From: Hyphomicrobiales bacterium | GTDB taxonomy: Bacteria > Pseudomonadota > Alphaproteobacteria > Rhizobiales > Xanthobacteraceae | Length of the DNA: 45,985 nucleotides | Assembly (NCBI GenBank): GCA_016713235.1 | Contig: JADJPN010000007.1 | Location: forward strand, 1 to 45,985 | Direction of reading: 5' to 3' | Shown here: piece after piece, positions 24,470 to 33,214 of the stretch | Layout of the letters: every line of letters starts with the position of its first letter | Position numbering within the stretch: the first letter of the stretch is position 1 | Translations under genes and position numbers: made by a program | Notes under the pieces: generated by a model | Database searches by the model: none | What the model saw: the letters and a program-made list of their open reading frames with translations, nothing else | Told to the model about the DNA's origin: nothing

Positions 24470-25006
24470 CCGCGCCGCGCTTGAGCGGCAGGCCGATGGC
24501 ATCGCGCGCCTGCTCGACGGCAGCGGACAGACCGCGGCACGGCTCGCGCATCTCGCGAAGTTCGTTGCTGGGTTCGGTAACCGCGGCGGAAGCGAGCTCG
24601 ATCGCGAGGCACAGGGCGAGGCGTTCGAGGACGCGCTGGACGACATCCCGGCGTGGGTCGTCACCGAAACGATCCGCCGGTGGCATCGCCGAAATCGGCC
24701 AGATCAACGGGCGAGCCGTGAACCTGAACTTCCAGCCGACGCCACCGATCTTCCAACGCTTGCCTAAAGATGCTAGCACCAACGCTCGAGGATCTCGCGC
24801 GGCTGCGTGAGTTGCTGGAAGCGAAGCCGCTCACGGAAGTCATTCGGAAGGTCGAGCCGAAGGTGGTCGAGGGCTTTGCATCCCTATCGAAAGCGCTCGG
24901 AAACGTCGTGGATCCGCGGCGGCAGCCCAATCCAGCGGTTGCGGAGATCGCGGCGGCGGCCCGGGCGCGGCAAGCCGTCGAACCGGAGGCGCCGGCCGAT
25001 GTCTAA
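24297..25006 (+). CDS. Hypothetical replication-region protein (two indels)
   Basis: The start is ATG 24297 behind a strong GGAGG. It opens MAQEVTPLRGRETLPADRAR, continues GEVTIDGRTAKYLPAGMSLT and AALERQADGIARLLDG, then LDDIPAWVVTETIRRWHR. A shift near 24690 gives EIGQINGRAVNLNFQPTPPI FQRL, and another near 24770 gives LEDLARLRELLEAKPLTEVI RKVEPKVVEGFASLSKALG. About 235 residues. It is repeatedly found after DUF1376 genes in rhizobial prophages, so a helper role in replication is likely. Third-position GC favours this frame over the overlapping DUF1376 frame. Confidence 0.6.
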
Positions 25007-25226
25007 ACTCCCCGAAGCGACCCGCGCACGGCACAAGCGCAATCTCCAAAAGCAGCGCCAGATCAACGCAGCACTTCGTGCGGCCGCGGCGAGCAACGCC
25101 GACCTTGCGCAGCCCTTCATTCAAGCCGACGGAAAACTGCGGGAACCTTACGTTCCAGATGCGAGACCAGCAGCGATTGTAGGAACCGACCTGTTGCTCG
25201 CACGGCTGCAAGCGGGGCGGCGATAG
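24999..25226 (+). CDS. Small basic hypothetical protein
   Basis: ATG 24999 overlaps the previous stop. The 75-residue product is basic at the N-terminus (SKLPEATRARHKRNLQKQRQ INAAL) and ends GTDLLLARLQAGRR one base before the next ATG. No family recognised. Confidence 0.5.
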   Translation: MSKLPEATRARHKRNLQKQRQINAALRAAAASNADLAQPFIQADGKLREPYVPDARPAAIVGTDLLLARLQAGRR

Positions 25227-25666
25227 ATGCAGCCTGAACCGCTCGCAATCGGTGACAGCTACGACGATCTCATCCGCGCGTTGCGGGAGCGGGCGTCTGC
25301 GCTCGGCATGACGGATAAGATCATCGAGGAAATCGGCGGGTTTACCGGTGGGCATGTCGGCAAGCTGCTTGGCGCGGGAAGCGGACCAAGAGTCTGGGCG
25401 GGCTTTCATTCGGCATGATGCTCGGCGCGCTCGGGCTGAAATTCGCGATCATCGAGGATGAAGCCGCGACGGCGCGAATCAAGCGGCGGTTCGATCCGAG
25501 TGTGAAATCGAAGCGTGACTTGAGCGATGCTCAGCCCCGAGCATCAACATCACGCCGGACCTCGCCTTGCGATTCTGCGCGATCTCGGACGGGAAACAGG
25601 CCACGCCGGGCAGCGCGCGTTCATGGCATCGACGACACCAACTCGTCGCAAGCAAATCGCTCGTAA
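25227..25666 (+). CDS. Hypothetical regulator-like protein (indels)
   Basis: The start abuts the previous stop. EPLAIGDSYDDLIRALRERA, IIEEIGGFTGGHVGKLLG and, after a shift near 25385, SLGGLSFGMMLGALGLKFAI IEDEAATARIKRRFD. This matches a conserved prophage protein in which an HTH-like part (DLI.ALR.R...LG.T...IDE..G...G...KLLG) is followed by GALGLKL...ED. A further shift probably joins the tail TTPTRRKQIARKAAKARWKR, a common basic end. It may act as a transcription regulator of the early genes; the exact end is uncertain (25666 or about 25700). Confidence 0.5.
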
Positions 25667-25724
25667 AGCGGCGAAGGCGCGGTGGAAGCGGGCCACGCAA
25701 CAAACCCAGTATGGGGTCGTTTTG

Positions 25725-25898
25725 ATGCAAAGGTTTCGGATACTGAGGGCGATCCATCGTTTGCGCGTGATGTATGCGAGCGAAAAGTTGGCAAAGGTCC
25801 GGGCGAATGGCGACGCTGGAATCTTTGTCCTCCTGCCCATGAATGTAACAGTTCCGGAAGTCGCAAGGTATGAGCAAAGCAGGTGGTGGCAATCATGA
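25725..25898 (+). CDS. Possible small protein, 57 residues
   Basis: From ATG 25725 (MQRFRILRAIHRLRVMYASE) to a TGA that overlaps the next start. A second frame in the same stretch also looks protein-like (FDAKVSDTEGDPSFARDVCE), so the choice is uncertain; GC at third positions slightly favours the first. Confidence 0.3.
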   Translation: MQRFRILRAIHRLRVMYASEKLAKVRANGDAGIFVLLPMNVTVPEVARYEQSRWWQS

Positions 25899-26309
25899 GC
25901 CTCGGACGCCGCGCCTTTCTGCGGGTTGCCGCGCTGACGCCGCTCGCTGCGAAGAAAGCGGCAGAGGTAACGGCTGCGGAGTTGTCCGGCACGATCACCG
26001 CCGGGCACGGCAACTGGCATGGACAGGGAGGGGCACCCCACGCAATCAGCGGGCCTGACGATAGACCACTGGCGCAAGATGCTGGCGAATGCCGCGGCAC
26101 GCGCTGAGGCCGAAAGCGTGATCTTCGAGGACGAGCGCAAGGTCGGCTTCATTGACCCCGACATCGCCTGCGCGCGGTCGTACTCGCTCAACGCCAAGAT
26201 CGCGTACCAGCGGCAACGCAATGTCGAGCGCCGCCTGCAGCAGCTTCAGAACGAGTGGCCATGGCAGAAGCTCGAAGGCATCGGCCGGCGGATCATGAAG
26301 GAGATTTGA
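25895..26309 (+). CDS. Protein with twin-arginine-like N-terminus (one indel)
   Basis: ATG 25895. The N-terminus SLGRRAFLRVAALTPLAAKK has the RR-x-F-L-R form of a Tat signal followed by a short hydrophobic stretch. After a shift near 26030 the rest reads TIDHWRKMLANAAARAEAES, VIFEDERKVGFIDPDIACAR and SYSLNAKIAYQRQRNVERRL, then a helical end. The second half (FIDPDI...RSYSLNAKIAYQRQRNVER) is a recurrent block in rhizobial phages. About 137 residues. A Tat-like leader on an early phage gene is odd; it may not be a functional signal. It ends in TGATG with the next gene. Confidence 0.55.
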
Positions 26310-26550
26310 TGAAACCGACTGAGCGCTCCACGAGAAATTTCAATGTGTCCCGGTCAAGCTGCAGTACGATTTCGCCGCAAAGATCGGCGGGGTAATCTTC
26401 GCTGAAGGTGATTGCTGTGATATGGGCGGCTGCGTAGCCGTATTTGAAGCGATCGACCCAGAAGTTTCGGTCATTGCGACGTTTTCAGGAAAAGAGCCCG
26501 ACACAACCTATAGGAAGACCAGCGCTGGCTGGATTTCCGTTGGCGGGTGA
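26309..26550 (+). CDS. Hypothetical protein, about 80 residues (one indel)
   Basis: ATG 26309 overlaps the previous TGA. After MKPTE a shift near 26325 leads to LHEKFQCVPVKLQYDFAAKI, GGVIFAEGDCCDMGGCVAVF and KTSAGWISVGG, stopping at 26550. Four cysteines in CCDMGGC and nearby. Last gene of the rightward early cluster; it runs into the convergent YodC-like gene. Family not recognised. Confidence 0.45.
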
Positions 26551-26752
26551 TTATTGGATTTGTCGTGCTGTCGCCCGTCCAGTTCACAAGCAACAGCGGC
26601 TCAAACTCTTGGTTGCAGAACTCCTGCTCTTCATCAACCCATAGGCACAGCACCTTTCCGTTTTCGGTCATCGCTACCACGGTCATGCGGTATCCGCCGC
26701 CGCTCTTGAGCGCCACAATATCTCCGATTTGGAAAAGGCCGTCTTTCATCAT
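26471..26752 (-). CDS. YodC/DUF2158-like small protein
   Basis: The start is MKDGLFQIGDIVALKSGGGY (26749 or 26752), then RMTVVAMTENGKVLCLWVDE and FCNQEFEPLLLV. The GD.V.LKSGG..MTV......V.C.W pattern is the DUF2158/YodC domain, a small SH3-like fold of unknown role. About 55-60 residues is normal for the family; the frame stays open past that to 26471, overlapping the convergent + strand gene, so the true stop is probably near 26550 behind an indel. Confidence 0.6.
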   Translation of the reverse strand: MMKDGLFQIGDIVALKSGGGYRMTVVAMTENGKVLCLWVDEEQEFCNQEFEPLLLVNWTGDSTTNPIITRQRKSSQRWSSYRLCRALFLKTSQ

Positions 26753-26769
26753 CGCCACCCTAACACACT

Positions 26770-27009
26770 TTACCGCAGCGGCCGGCCGTTCCGCACCAGC
26801 GGGCGCCAATCCGGCCTGACATCGGGCTCGGCACGGCCGCATTTCGTGCAGCGCAGTTCCCGCGAGATGTCGGTGAACGTGGTCTCATCAGACCACCGAT
26901 CCGCGTTCATTTCCGCTGAATGCCCGCACAAGCAATAGATCAGGATGCCGCGGCAGCCGTTGTCGCGCATGTTCTGGATCGCAACTTTCTGGACACGGCG
27001 ACGGGGCAT
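26770..27009 (-). CDS. Zinc-ribbon-like hypothetical protein
   Basis: A 79-residue intact protein: MPRRRVQKVAIQNMRDNGCR GILIYCLCGHSAEMNADRW, later LRCTKCGRAEPDVRPDWR. Two pairs, CxC-GH and CxxC, would hold one zinc. Closely similar unnamed proteins (N.R..GVR.L...C..C......W....V......C..CG..GAD.RPNW) are common in Bradyrhizobium-type genomes and phages. Function unknown. Confidence 0.65.
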   Translation of the reverse strand: MPRRRVQKVAIQNMRDNGCRGILIYCLCGHSAEMNADRWSDETTFTDISRELRCTKCGRAEPDVRPDWRPLVRNGRPLR

Positions 27010-27048
27010 GCCGCAACTATGGAAGGCGCTGCTGGTTCCCGCAACGGG

Positions 27049-27276
27049 CTATTTGCCCTTGCGCTTCTTCAAGCGAGCGAACCAGAGGCGCCGCAGATAG
27101 TCCTCGCGGCATTTTATCGGGTCGATGCCTGCGCGCTTCGCCCAGTGGTGGACGAGCTGGCGGGATTGTTTGACCAAAGCCGCGACATCGGAAACCGTCA
27201 CTGAGCCTTCCGCCAGCAACTCAAGCGCAAGGTTGCGCTCCTTCTCGTCGATTTGTGATATAGCAGGCGGCGTCAT
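27049..27276 (-). CDS. Small HTH protein (resolvase-type helix-turn-helix)
   Basis: The start is chosen at ATG 27276 (MTPPAISQIDEKERNLALEL). The HTH is LAEGSVTVSDVAALVKQSRQ LVHHWAKRAGIDP, and the C-terminus is basic (FARLKKRKGK). About 75 residues, no catalytic domain, so probably a DNA-binding adaptor or regulator of this leftward cluster. Confidence 0.6.
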   Translation of the reverse strand: MTPPAISQIDEKERNLALELLAEGSVTVSDVAALVKQSRQLVHHWAKRAGIDPIKCREDYLRRLWFARLKKRKGK

Positions 27277-27355
27277 TGCCGAATCCTCGGGTGCCCTCGC
27301 AGGCCCTGACGTAAGCATGACAAGGCCCCGGGACGCCAATCCCGGGGCCAATTCG

Positions 27356-27940
27356 TTAGGCGTAGGCCGTCCACGATGCAGGCTTTACGACACGGACGCC
27401 GGCGACTGTTTCGACGGCCGCAGGATAGGCGATCTGGCACGAACTGATCTTGAAGCCATGCTCGCGGCATTGCCGGCGGATGGGCTCGCAGATGTATTCA
27501 CCAGGTAGCGGAACGCACTTTCCGCGCGCCCAGCCTTCCTCAACTCGCTCCTGCTTCAGTTCCCGCAGAACGCCGGTCTTCCCACGAAGCGCGACGAGTT
27601 CGAAGAACTCCACGTTGGTCTGATCGTAGCCCCAGCAGGTCCGGAAGATGTCGCCGATCTTGTACGGCGGCACCCATGCCTTGCGCGCCTCGCGGCGATC
27701 TTGCACCATTTTTGCGCGGCCGCGGCGGGCTTCAAATGCTCGGGCAATCGCGTCCTCGCGTGCCTTCGGAGTGCGATAGCGGAAGCGGAAGGCAGGTTTG
27801 TCGGCCTTGCCATAGGAACATGACGCAGGCCGGGTCGCCTCCGTTCGTGCTTAGGAGGTAGGCCACGGCGTCGGAATGACGGTCGGCGACCTTCGTTGAA
27901 CCTTCAGGAATGTAGAAGGAACGGGAAAACGATTGCGCAT
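27356..27940 (-). CDS. Hypothetical protein of a conserved phage/plasmid family (two indels)
   Basis: It starts MRNRFPVPST at ATG 27940, then FIPEGSTKVADRHSDAVAYL LSTNGG, and after a shift near 27815 KADKPAFRFRYRTPKAREDA, ending in KAWVPPYKIGDIFRTCWGYD QTNVEFFELVALRGKTGVLR. The block 'P....VGDI....WGYDQTN..F....A..G' is widespread in plasmids and phages of alphaproteobacteria, with no known function. The upstream region holds a good leftward promoter with palindromic operators, so expression is likely regulated. Confidence 0.6.
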
Positions 27941-27979
27941 TTTGGTGATCCTCGCAGTGTGTACGCCACGCCAACGGCG

Positions 27980-28031
27980 TTTGACAAATGTAAAATAGAA
28001 CAGCCTTCGATCATTTGTCAAATGTAAAATG
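27980..28031 (-). promoter_or_regulatory. Leftward promoter with duplicated palindromic operators
   Basis: Minus-strand -35 TTGACA (complement of 28017-28022), 18-base spacer, TATTTT as -10. The palindromes CATTTGTCAAATG (28013-28025) and TTTGACAAA (27980-27988) overlap the -35 and the start region. Both are followed by TGTAAAAT. The duplication suggests binding of an unidentified regulator at this site. Confidence 0.55.
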
Positions 28032-28250
28032 ATGTTATTTTCGTCAAGCATAATCGGACGACTCGCGGCGGCAACAAATGCAGTAACGCCAGCACTTTCT
28101 CAGCGGTGCGTTGCTGCTGCGGCAAGAAATCGCGCACCTTCTCGCCCGCGCCGCACGCACGCGCGTTCCTTCCGCAGCGAGCCGACTAGGCGAGCGAGGA
28201 CGTGATCGAGCGATAGCGAGTGAAGCAGCGGGCCGAATGACGGAAGCAAG
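28032..28250. other. Gene-poor stretch before the late operon
   Basis: No convincing gene. It holds clustered GCGAG/GAGCGA words (28190-28225), directly before the small terminase gene. Such a position is usual for pac or cos sites and for late promoters, but no canonical promoter is evident. Confidence 0.3.
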
Positions 28251-28772
28251 ATGTCAACCGCAACCGAACAGCAGCAAAGACCCGCTAATGTCGTCGTGCC
28301 TGCCACGAAAGCAGACCCGAAGCCGAAGCAGATCGGCGGAAAGGTCAAGCGCGCACTAGACCTCATGGTCTTCGGTGACGAGAAGACGGCACTCCATACG
28401 AGTGGAATGACGCGCGCACAAAGTCGGATTGTCGTTGCAGCACGCGAGTAAGGAACGCTCAACGTCTCACGTCATCCGATACACCTCAGAGAGCAGAAGC
28501 AGGTGTTTCGTCAAAGCGTGAGCGCCTCAAACATTCTCCACGCTCGTCGCATCCGCAATCAGCGCGACAATCAGATGGCCTCGCTCGGCGCGATCAAGCC
28601 GCTCGAGCAGATGGATGAACGCGCGCCGGCCCATTCAGGCGCACAGAAGAACGTCACGCCTGGCGTTGTCGTCGTCATCAACGCCAATCGAGAAGCGCCG
28701 CTGATAGACCATCAGCGGGTTATCGAGATTAACCCGTTGCAATCAAACGAGGACGTTGGTCATGAGGTGTGA
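28251..28772 (+). CDS. Probable small terminase subunit (indels)
   Basis: It begins MSTATEQQQRPANVVVPATK, then GGKVKRALDLMVFGDEKTAL HTSGMTRAQSRIVVAARE, an HTH-like DNA-recognition region. In another frame follow LSASNILHARRIRNQRDNQM ASLGAIKPLEQMDE and GVVVVINANREAPLIDHQRV. The order HTH, helical oligomerisation region, then a PGVVV-I strand fits small terminase proteins of rhizobial podophages. It is first in the late operon, with the large subunit about 700 bases downstream. It would recognise the packaging site. Two or more shifts lie between 28440 and 28520. Confidence 0.55.
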
Positions 28773-28778
28773 CCAACG
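28754..28778. repeat. Nine-base inverted repeat at a gene junction
   Basis: CGTTGGTCA-tgaggtg-TGACCAACG. It contains the same octamer as the attP arm candidates, and covers the stop of the small terminase gene and the ATG of the next frame (28762). Confidence 0.5.
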
Positions 28779-29055
28779 CGCTCCGACCGCTGACTTCGGC
28801 TCCGCGCTGCATGCGATTGCGAGCGGTGCAGGCCGGGCGACACGATGCCTGGCTGCGATGCGCGGGGTCAGCGCCGGCATGAAGCGGTCGAGGGGGGTCG
28901 CGATCTCACAGCGCGCGTGCATATCGGAAGGGGGGCTTGGAAAAGCCGTCGCCGAGTCCAGTGCTGGTGTCTCCCCCTCGCGATTTCCCCTCAGATCATC
29001 TGGGGGTCAGCGAATTTTTTCAGAGGCTGGAAAACTTCGGATGAGGCTGTTGTGA
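28762..29055 (+). CDS. Unresolved ORF between terminase genes
   Basis: The ATG overlaps the previous stop region. It opens MRCDQRAPTADFGSALHAIA SGAGRATR; then the best frame is unclear. One alternative gives PGCDARGQRRHEAVEGGRDL, another ends EKPSPSPVLVSPPRDFPSDH LGVSEFFQRLENFG. The FG.AL.AI..G.R..R.G opening is weakly like DUF2829. Treat as a gene of unknown identity broken by one or two indels. Confidence 0.3.
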   Translation: MRCDQRAPTADFGSALHAIASGAGRATRCLAAMRGVSAGMKRSRGVAISQRACISEGGLGKAVAESSAGVSPSRFPLRSSGGQRIFSEAGKLRMRLL

Positions 29056-29210
29056 CCGTCATCCCGTTTCCTCTCTGGCTGGTCGAGCGCCGCGGCGAGA
29101 TCGTGCAGGGGCCTTCCGCGAAGGTGATCGTGCTGCCGGTTATTCGGGTGGAGCGGGCTGAGAAGGTCGAGCCGAAGAAATTGCCGCGGAAGCGGAGGGC
29201 GAAGCGGTGA
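29052..29210 (+). CDS. Small basic protein, 52 residues
   Basis: GTG 29052 overlaps the previous stop and its own TGA overlaps the next start. The product is VTVIPFPLWLVERRGEIVQG PSAKVIVLPVIRV, with a lysine/arginine-rich end (KKLPRKRRAKR). Intact; family not recognised. Confidence 0.5.
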   Translation: MTVIPFPLWLVERRGEIVQGPSAKVIVLPVIRVERAEKVEPKKLPRKRRAKR

Positions 29211-29458
29211 GCGAGAAGGTGGTCGGAATACGGCCGAACATGTCTCCCCCAAAATTCGAGCCGAACGAGTCGATAGTGGGCTTGCTGAGCGAATTGCTGG
29301 GTGCCGCGGAGGCCGGTGAAATTCAGGGCATCGCGATCTCGCTCTATCACCGGGATGATACTCACTCGACCGCAAGAGCCGGGCTTCGGACGCTCGCCAC
29401 CGTGGGCAATCTCGAACGGCTCAAGTTCGAAATCCTGCACGAGGATGAGCACTCGTGA
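29207..29458 (+). CDS. Hypothetical protein next to terminase
   Basis: An 83-residue intact protein: MSEKVVGIRPNMSPPKFEPN ESIVGLLSELLGAAEAGEIQ GIAISLYHRDDTHST. This small protein, with EPNE..V..LLE..L..A..GE.Q.......DG, is common in phages and prophages of alphaproteobacteria. Overlaps both neighbours by four bases. Role unknown. Confidence 0.65.
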   Translation: MSEKVVGIRPNMSPPKFEPNESIVGLLSELLGAAEAGEIQGIAISLYHRDDTHSTARAGLRTLATVGNLERLKFEILHEDEHS

Positions 29459-31036
29459 AACTCCGCTCGTCGCTCGAAAAGACCTACGCCGAAGTCGCGC
29501 CCCCGCCTGATCTGCCCGAACTTCAGTTCGACGAGCATGGGCGGAAAATCTACGCTCCTGACGGGGCGATCCTTTGCGAGTTCCTGCAGGACCGCGCGCA
29601 TGTCAGCGGCATCCGCGGCCCGATCGGTTCGGGCAAGACGCTCGCGGCCTTCAACAAGATTTGGCAGATCGCGTGCGAGCAGCGCCGTCACCGCAGGACG
29701 GCTTGCGGAAAACGCGCTGGGGCATCGTTCGCAACACCTATCCCGATCTTGAGGGCACCACGCTCAAGGACTGGCTGGAATGGTTCCCCGAGGGACAGTA
29801 CGGCCGGCTGAAGCGATCGCGTCCGTTCGAATACCTGATGGAACTCGGAGAAGTTCGTTGCGAGATCATATTCCTCGCTCTGGACAGCGAGGACGACATC
29901 AAGAAGCTGCGCTCGGGCCAGTTCACCGGATTCTACTTCAACGAGCTGCAATACATTCCGAAGGCGATCTTCGACGAAGCCGAAAGCCGCACCGGCCGCT
30001 ATCCGTCGCCCGCCGACGGCTTCGCGACGTGGCACGGCGTCATCTTCGACATGAACGAGCCGTCGGAAGACTTCTGGCTCGTGCAGATGACAGGCGAAGT
30101 ACCGTTCCCGAGAACATGCCGCCGGAAGAACGCGCCCGCCTGAAATGGCCGAGCGACTGGAAGTATTACGTCCAGCCTGCAGCGCTGAACGAGGTCTTCA
30201 ATTCTGACGGCAAGACGCTACGTGGCTACAAAATCAATCCGCTCGCGGAAAATACGCGTTGGCTGAAGCCGGGCTATTACGCCGAAAAGGTTCGCGGAAA
30301 GGACAAGACCTGGGTGGATTCCCGGCTCCTGGAACCGGATTTCGGTCTGGGTCGATGGCAAGCCGGTCTTCCCGATGTTCAACACCGAAACGCATGTCGC
30401 CAGGAAGAGCTCCGCGCGGTGCCTGGCTATCCGATTTGGGTCGGCCTCGATTTCAGCCGCAACCCGGCGGCGATATTCGGGCAGTTGATCGGAAACCGCT
30501 GGTATATCCTTGGCGAACTGCTCGGGTTCGACGTCGATAGTTCGACCTTCGCGCCATTGGTGAAGCGTTATCTCGACCAGCGCTGGCCCGGTTTCGAGGT
30601 CCGCTTCCACGGCGATCCGAAGGGCCGCGACAAGGTGCAGTCGTCGGAGAAGACGAGCTACGACATCTTCGACGCCTTCGGCATGCGGGTCATGCCGGCG
30701 CCGTGCAACGACAACGATTATCAGATCCGCCTCGGCGCCGTGATCCGACCGCTGAACTCGATGCACGACGGCGCGCCGCGGATCATCCTGTGCCCGGTAA
30801 ACTGCCGCACGCTGAAGGTCGCGATGGCGGGCAAGTATCATTATCCAAAAATCCGCGGTACCGGCGGCTATCACGACAAGCCGTCGAAGGACAAATATTC
30901 GAACCCCGCTGACGCCTTCCAATATTTGCTGCTCGGAGAAGGCGAGGGAGACCGTCTCGTCGGGCGTCCGGACCGCGGCCGCGCCGTGCCGGTCCAGACC
31001 AAGCTGGGCCGCCGTTCGTTGCGGCGCTACGCATGA
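29455..31036 (+). CDS. Terminase large subunit (two or more indels)
   Basis: DNA-packaging motor and nuclease, about 525 residues intended. The ATPase half has Walker A GPIGSGKT (residues 55-62), then, after a shift near 29700, RWGIVRNTYPDLEGTTLKDW and the Walker-B-like LRSGQFTGFYFNELQYIPK. A second shift near 30110 leads to the nuclease half: VGLDFSRNPAAIFGQLI (metal Asp), RFHGDPKGRDKVQSSEKTSY (Asp) and the final KYSNPADAFQYLLLGEG (Asp). The C-terminus is basic. It works with the small subunit and the portal, both in the same operon. Confidence 0.9.
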
Positions 31037-31497
31037 CGTTGGTTCCGATCTGGGCGCCGGAGCGCTGGCTGCTGATTTTTGAAACGAAGTGCCACTGGCG
31101 CTTCGGCTGGCTGATCCCGGGCCGCTTCAAGCATGTTTTCGCCGTTGGCTACGTCGTTGCGATCGATACCTGGATGGTTTATTCCGTGGAGCGCGACAAC
31201 ACGAAAATCGGCGCATGGCGACCGGGTCCGGATTTCGAGCGCTGGCTTTCCGGTGTCATCCCGCGCGCCGGGGTGTTGAAAATCGCGGCGTGCCGCGCGC
31301 CGATGCCGATGCCGTGGTTCTCGTTCTGGTGTGTGCCCGCGGTACGGCACCTGCTCGGGCTCCGCTCGGGTGCGTTGTGGCCCGATCAGTTGTGGCGGTA
31401 CTGCTTGGCGAACGGTGCGGAGATCGTCGTCGATGCAGATGCGGCAGCCTCAGATCGAGGAAACCGAACTCGAAAAGGCGCAGAAGCTCGCGGCTGA
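31033..31497 (+). CDS. Hypothetical protein between terminase and portal
   Basis: ATG 31033 overlaps the terminase stop. The Trp-rich product opens MTLVPIWAPERWLLIFETKC HWRFGW, then FKHVFAVGYVVAIDTWMVYS VERDNTKIG and FSFWCVPAVRHLLGLRSGAL WPDQLWRYCLANGA. The pattern resembles small 'cap' proteins placed before portals in BPP-1-like phages. The last 20 residues overlap the next gene. Function unknown. Confidence 0.55.
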   Translation: MTLVPIWAPERWLLIFETKCHWRFGWLIPGRFKHVFAVGYVVAIDTWMVYSVERDNTKIGAWRPGPDFERWLSGVIPRAGVLKIAACRAPMPMPWFSFWCVPAVRHLLGLRSGALWPDQLWRYCLANGAEIVVDADAAASDRGNRTRKGAEARG

Positions 31498-31600
31498 AGA
31501 ACAGTTGCTCGAGAAGACGAAGGCGCGTGCCGGCCGCGAAACCGACCAGCTTTATCGCCGATATGGAATGAGCCTGCGCGGCGCGCATCTCGTGGCATGA
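31433..31600 (+). CDS. Small coiled-coil protein, 55 residues
   Basis: From ATG 31433: MQMRQPQIEETELEKAQKLA AEEQLLEKTKARAGRETDQL YRRYGMSLRG. Charged single helix. Starts within the previous gene and ends four bases before the portal ATG. Similar tiny helical proteins precede portals in related podophages; possibly a virion or assembly factor. Confidence 0.55.
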   Translation: MQMRQPQIEETELEKAQKLAAEEQLLEKTKARAGRETDQLYRRYGMSLRGAHLVA

Positions 31601-31604
31601 TCGG

Positions 31605-33214
31605 ATGAACGCGCCGCTGCAAAATAGACAGATCGTAGAAGTTGCTCAGCGCCGCGATTCCGTCGCGACCGAAGCGCGGGAGCGTCTCGCGGATTGTCAA
31701 AATCAGAAAACGCCGGTCCGTACTGACATCGAGGAATGTTATTTCTTCGCGGCGCCGCAGCGCATTCGCGCGGGAGTTACGCAGTCTCCGGGCGCGAGCC
31801 CCAACAATTCCGGCGACCGCTTCGAATTGCAGACTTCCGCTGGCTACGAGATCAGCGATGAATTCGCGAATATGGCAATCTCGTCGTTCACGCCGGCAGA
31901 GAGCCCGTGGGCGGAAAGAAAGCCCGGCGCACTGACCGTCGGCGCTGAAACCGGGACAATCGAAGAGCTTGCGCGCGCCGAGGATAAAAAAATCTTCGAA
32001 CTGATCCGCGCTTCGAACTTCCATGCCGAGTTGGGAAAAACAGCGGTGCCCGATCTTTCGATCGGTGCCGTCGGCATGCTGATCCTTGACCGACATCCGG
32101 CGTTGCCGATCATTTGCCAAGGCATTCCGATCCGCGAAATTGAGATCAATCTGGGGCCAGACAGCCGAATCGATGATCGCTTCATCGTGCGGAACTCGAA
32201 ATATCGCCATCTTAAAGCGCAGCTTCGAGACGTCGAGCTGCCGGAAGAATTGAAGAAGAAGGCGAAGGATAACCCGGATCAGAAGTGTCAGATCAAATGG
32301 GGCTGGTGGCGGAACTGGGACAACGTCGGCGACGAAGAATGGCAGCACGTCGTTCTCGTCGATGACGATCTCGTTCACGATTCGAGGCTTGTCGGCGAGG
32401 GGTCTTGTCCGTTCACGTTCGGCCGCTTCGGCGCGACTCCGGACAGCGCGTGGGCCTATGGACCGCTGATCAAGTCGCTGCCGGAGCTGCGGCAACTCGA
32501 CGAGCTTTGCGCTGCAATGGTCGAGCATATCGATTTCATGCTGCGACCGCCCAAAGCCTACGAGGACGACGGAGTGCTTAATCTCTCCGGCGGCATCGAG
32601 CCCGGCATGGCCTATCCGAAGCGCGCGAACGGAGGGCGAGAAGTATTCGAGGACATCTACAAGCCGCAACAGATCGATGCCGCGATCTATGACGAACAGA
32701 AGGTCATCAAGCGCATCCGTCGCCTGCATTACGTCGATTTCCCCGAGCAGCGCGGGAAGACGCCCCCAAGTGCGACGCAGTGGCTCGATGAGATGGTAAT
32801 CCAGCAGCAGCGCATCGGCACGCCCGGTTACTCGTACTGGCGGGAATTTCCATACGAGGTATTTCAGCGCTTTCGTTATCTCGGCGAAGCGCGCGGCATC
32901 GTCAAAAGGTCGAGCAGGGCGGTATCGCGTTGGCGCCGCAGAATCCCGCGCAGCGCGCGCACGAGAACCAGAAAGTGCAGACCGCGTTGCGACTGCTTCA
33001 GGCTGCGGGGTCCGTGTTTCCTCAGACGCTTCCTGTCGCCGTTGACGACATGCAGACCATAGCGAATCTGAAGACCGCTATGGGCGATGAGATCGTCAAA
33101 ATGCGCGATGCCGAGCAGATCCAGCAAGCGGTCCAGAATGTCTCTCAGCTCGCGGGGGTATTCGGTCCGCGACCGCAGGGCGGCGTAGCGGCCGCGGCCC
33201 AATCCGATGTCTGA
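31605..33214 (+). CDS. Portal (head-to-tail connector) protein, one indel
   Basis: About 535 residues. T7-type connector pattern: ERLADCQNQKTPVRTDIEEC YFFAAPQ, DEFANMAISSFTPAESPWAE R, FHAELGKTAVPDLSIGAVGM L, WAYGPLIKSLPELRQLDELC and MLRPPKAYEDDGVLNLSGGI. A shift near 32905 joins the C-terminal helices PAQRAHENQKVQTALRLLQA and MQTIANLKTAMGDEIVKMRD, ending at 33214. It forms the dodecameric ring for DNA entry and tail attachment. Confidence 0.9.

Noticed and set aside
31386..32729. 447-residue open frame on the minus strand
   Set aside because: Antisense to the portal gene, whose protein is recognisable; the minus-strand product has no motifs and arises from high-GC codon bias.
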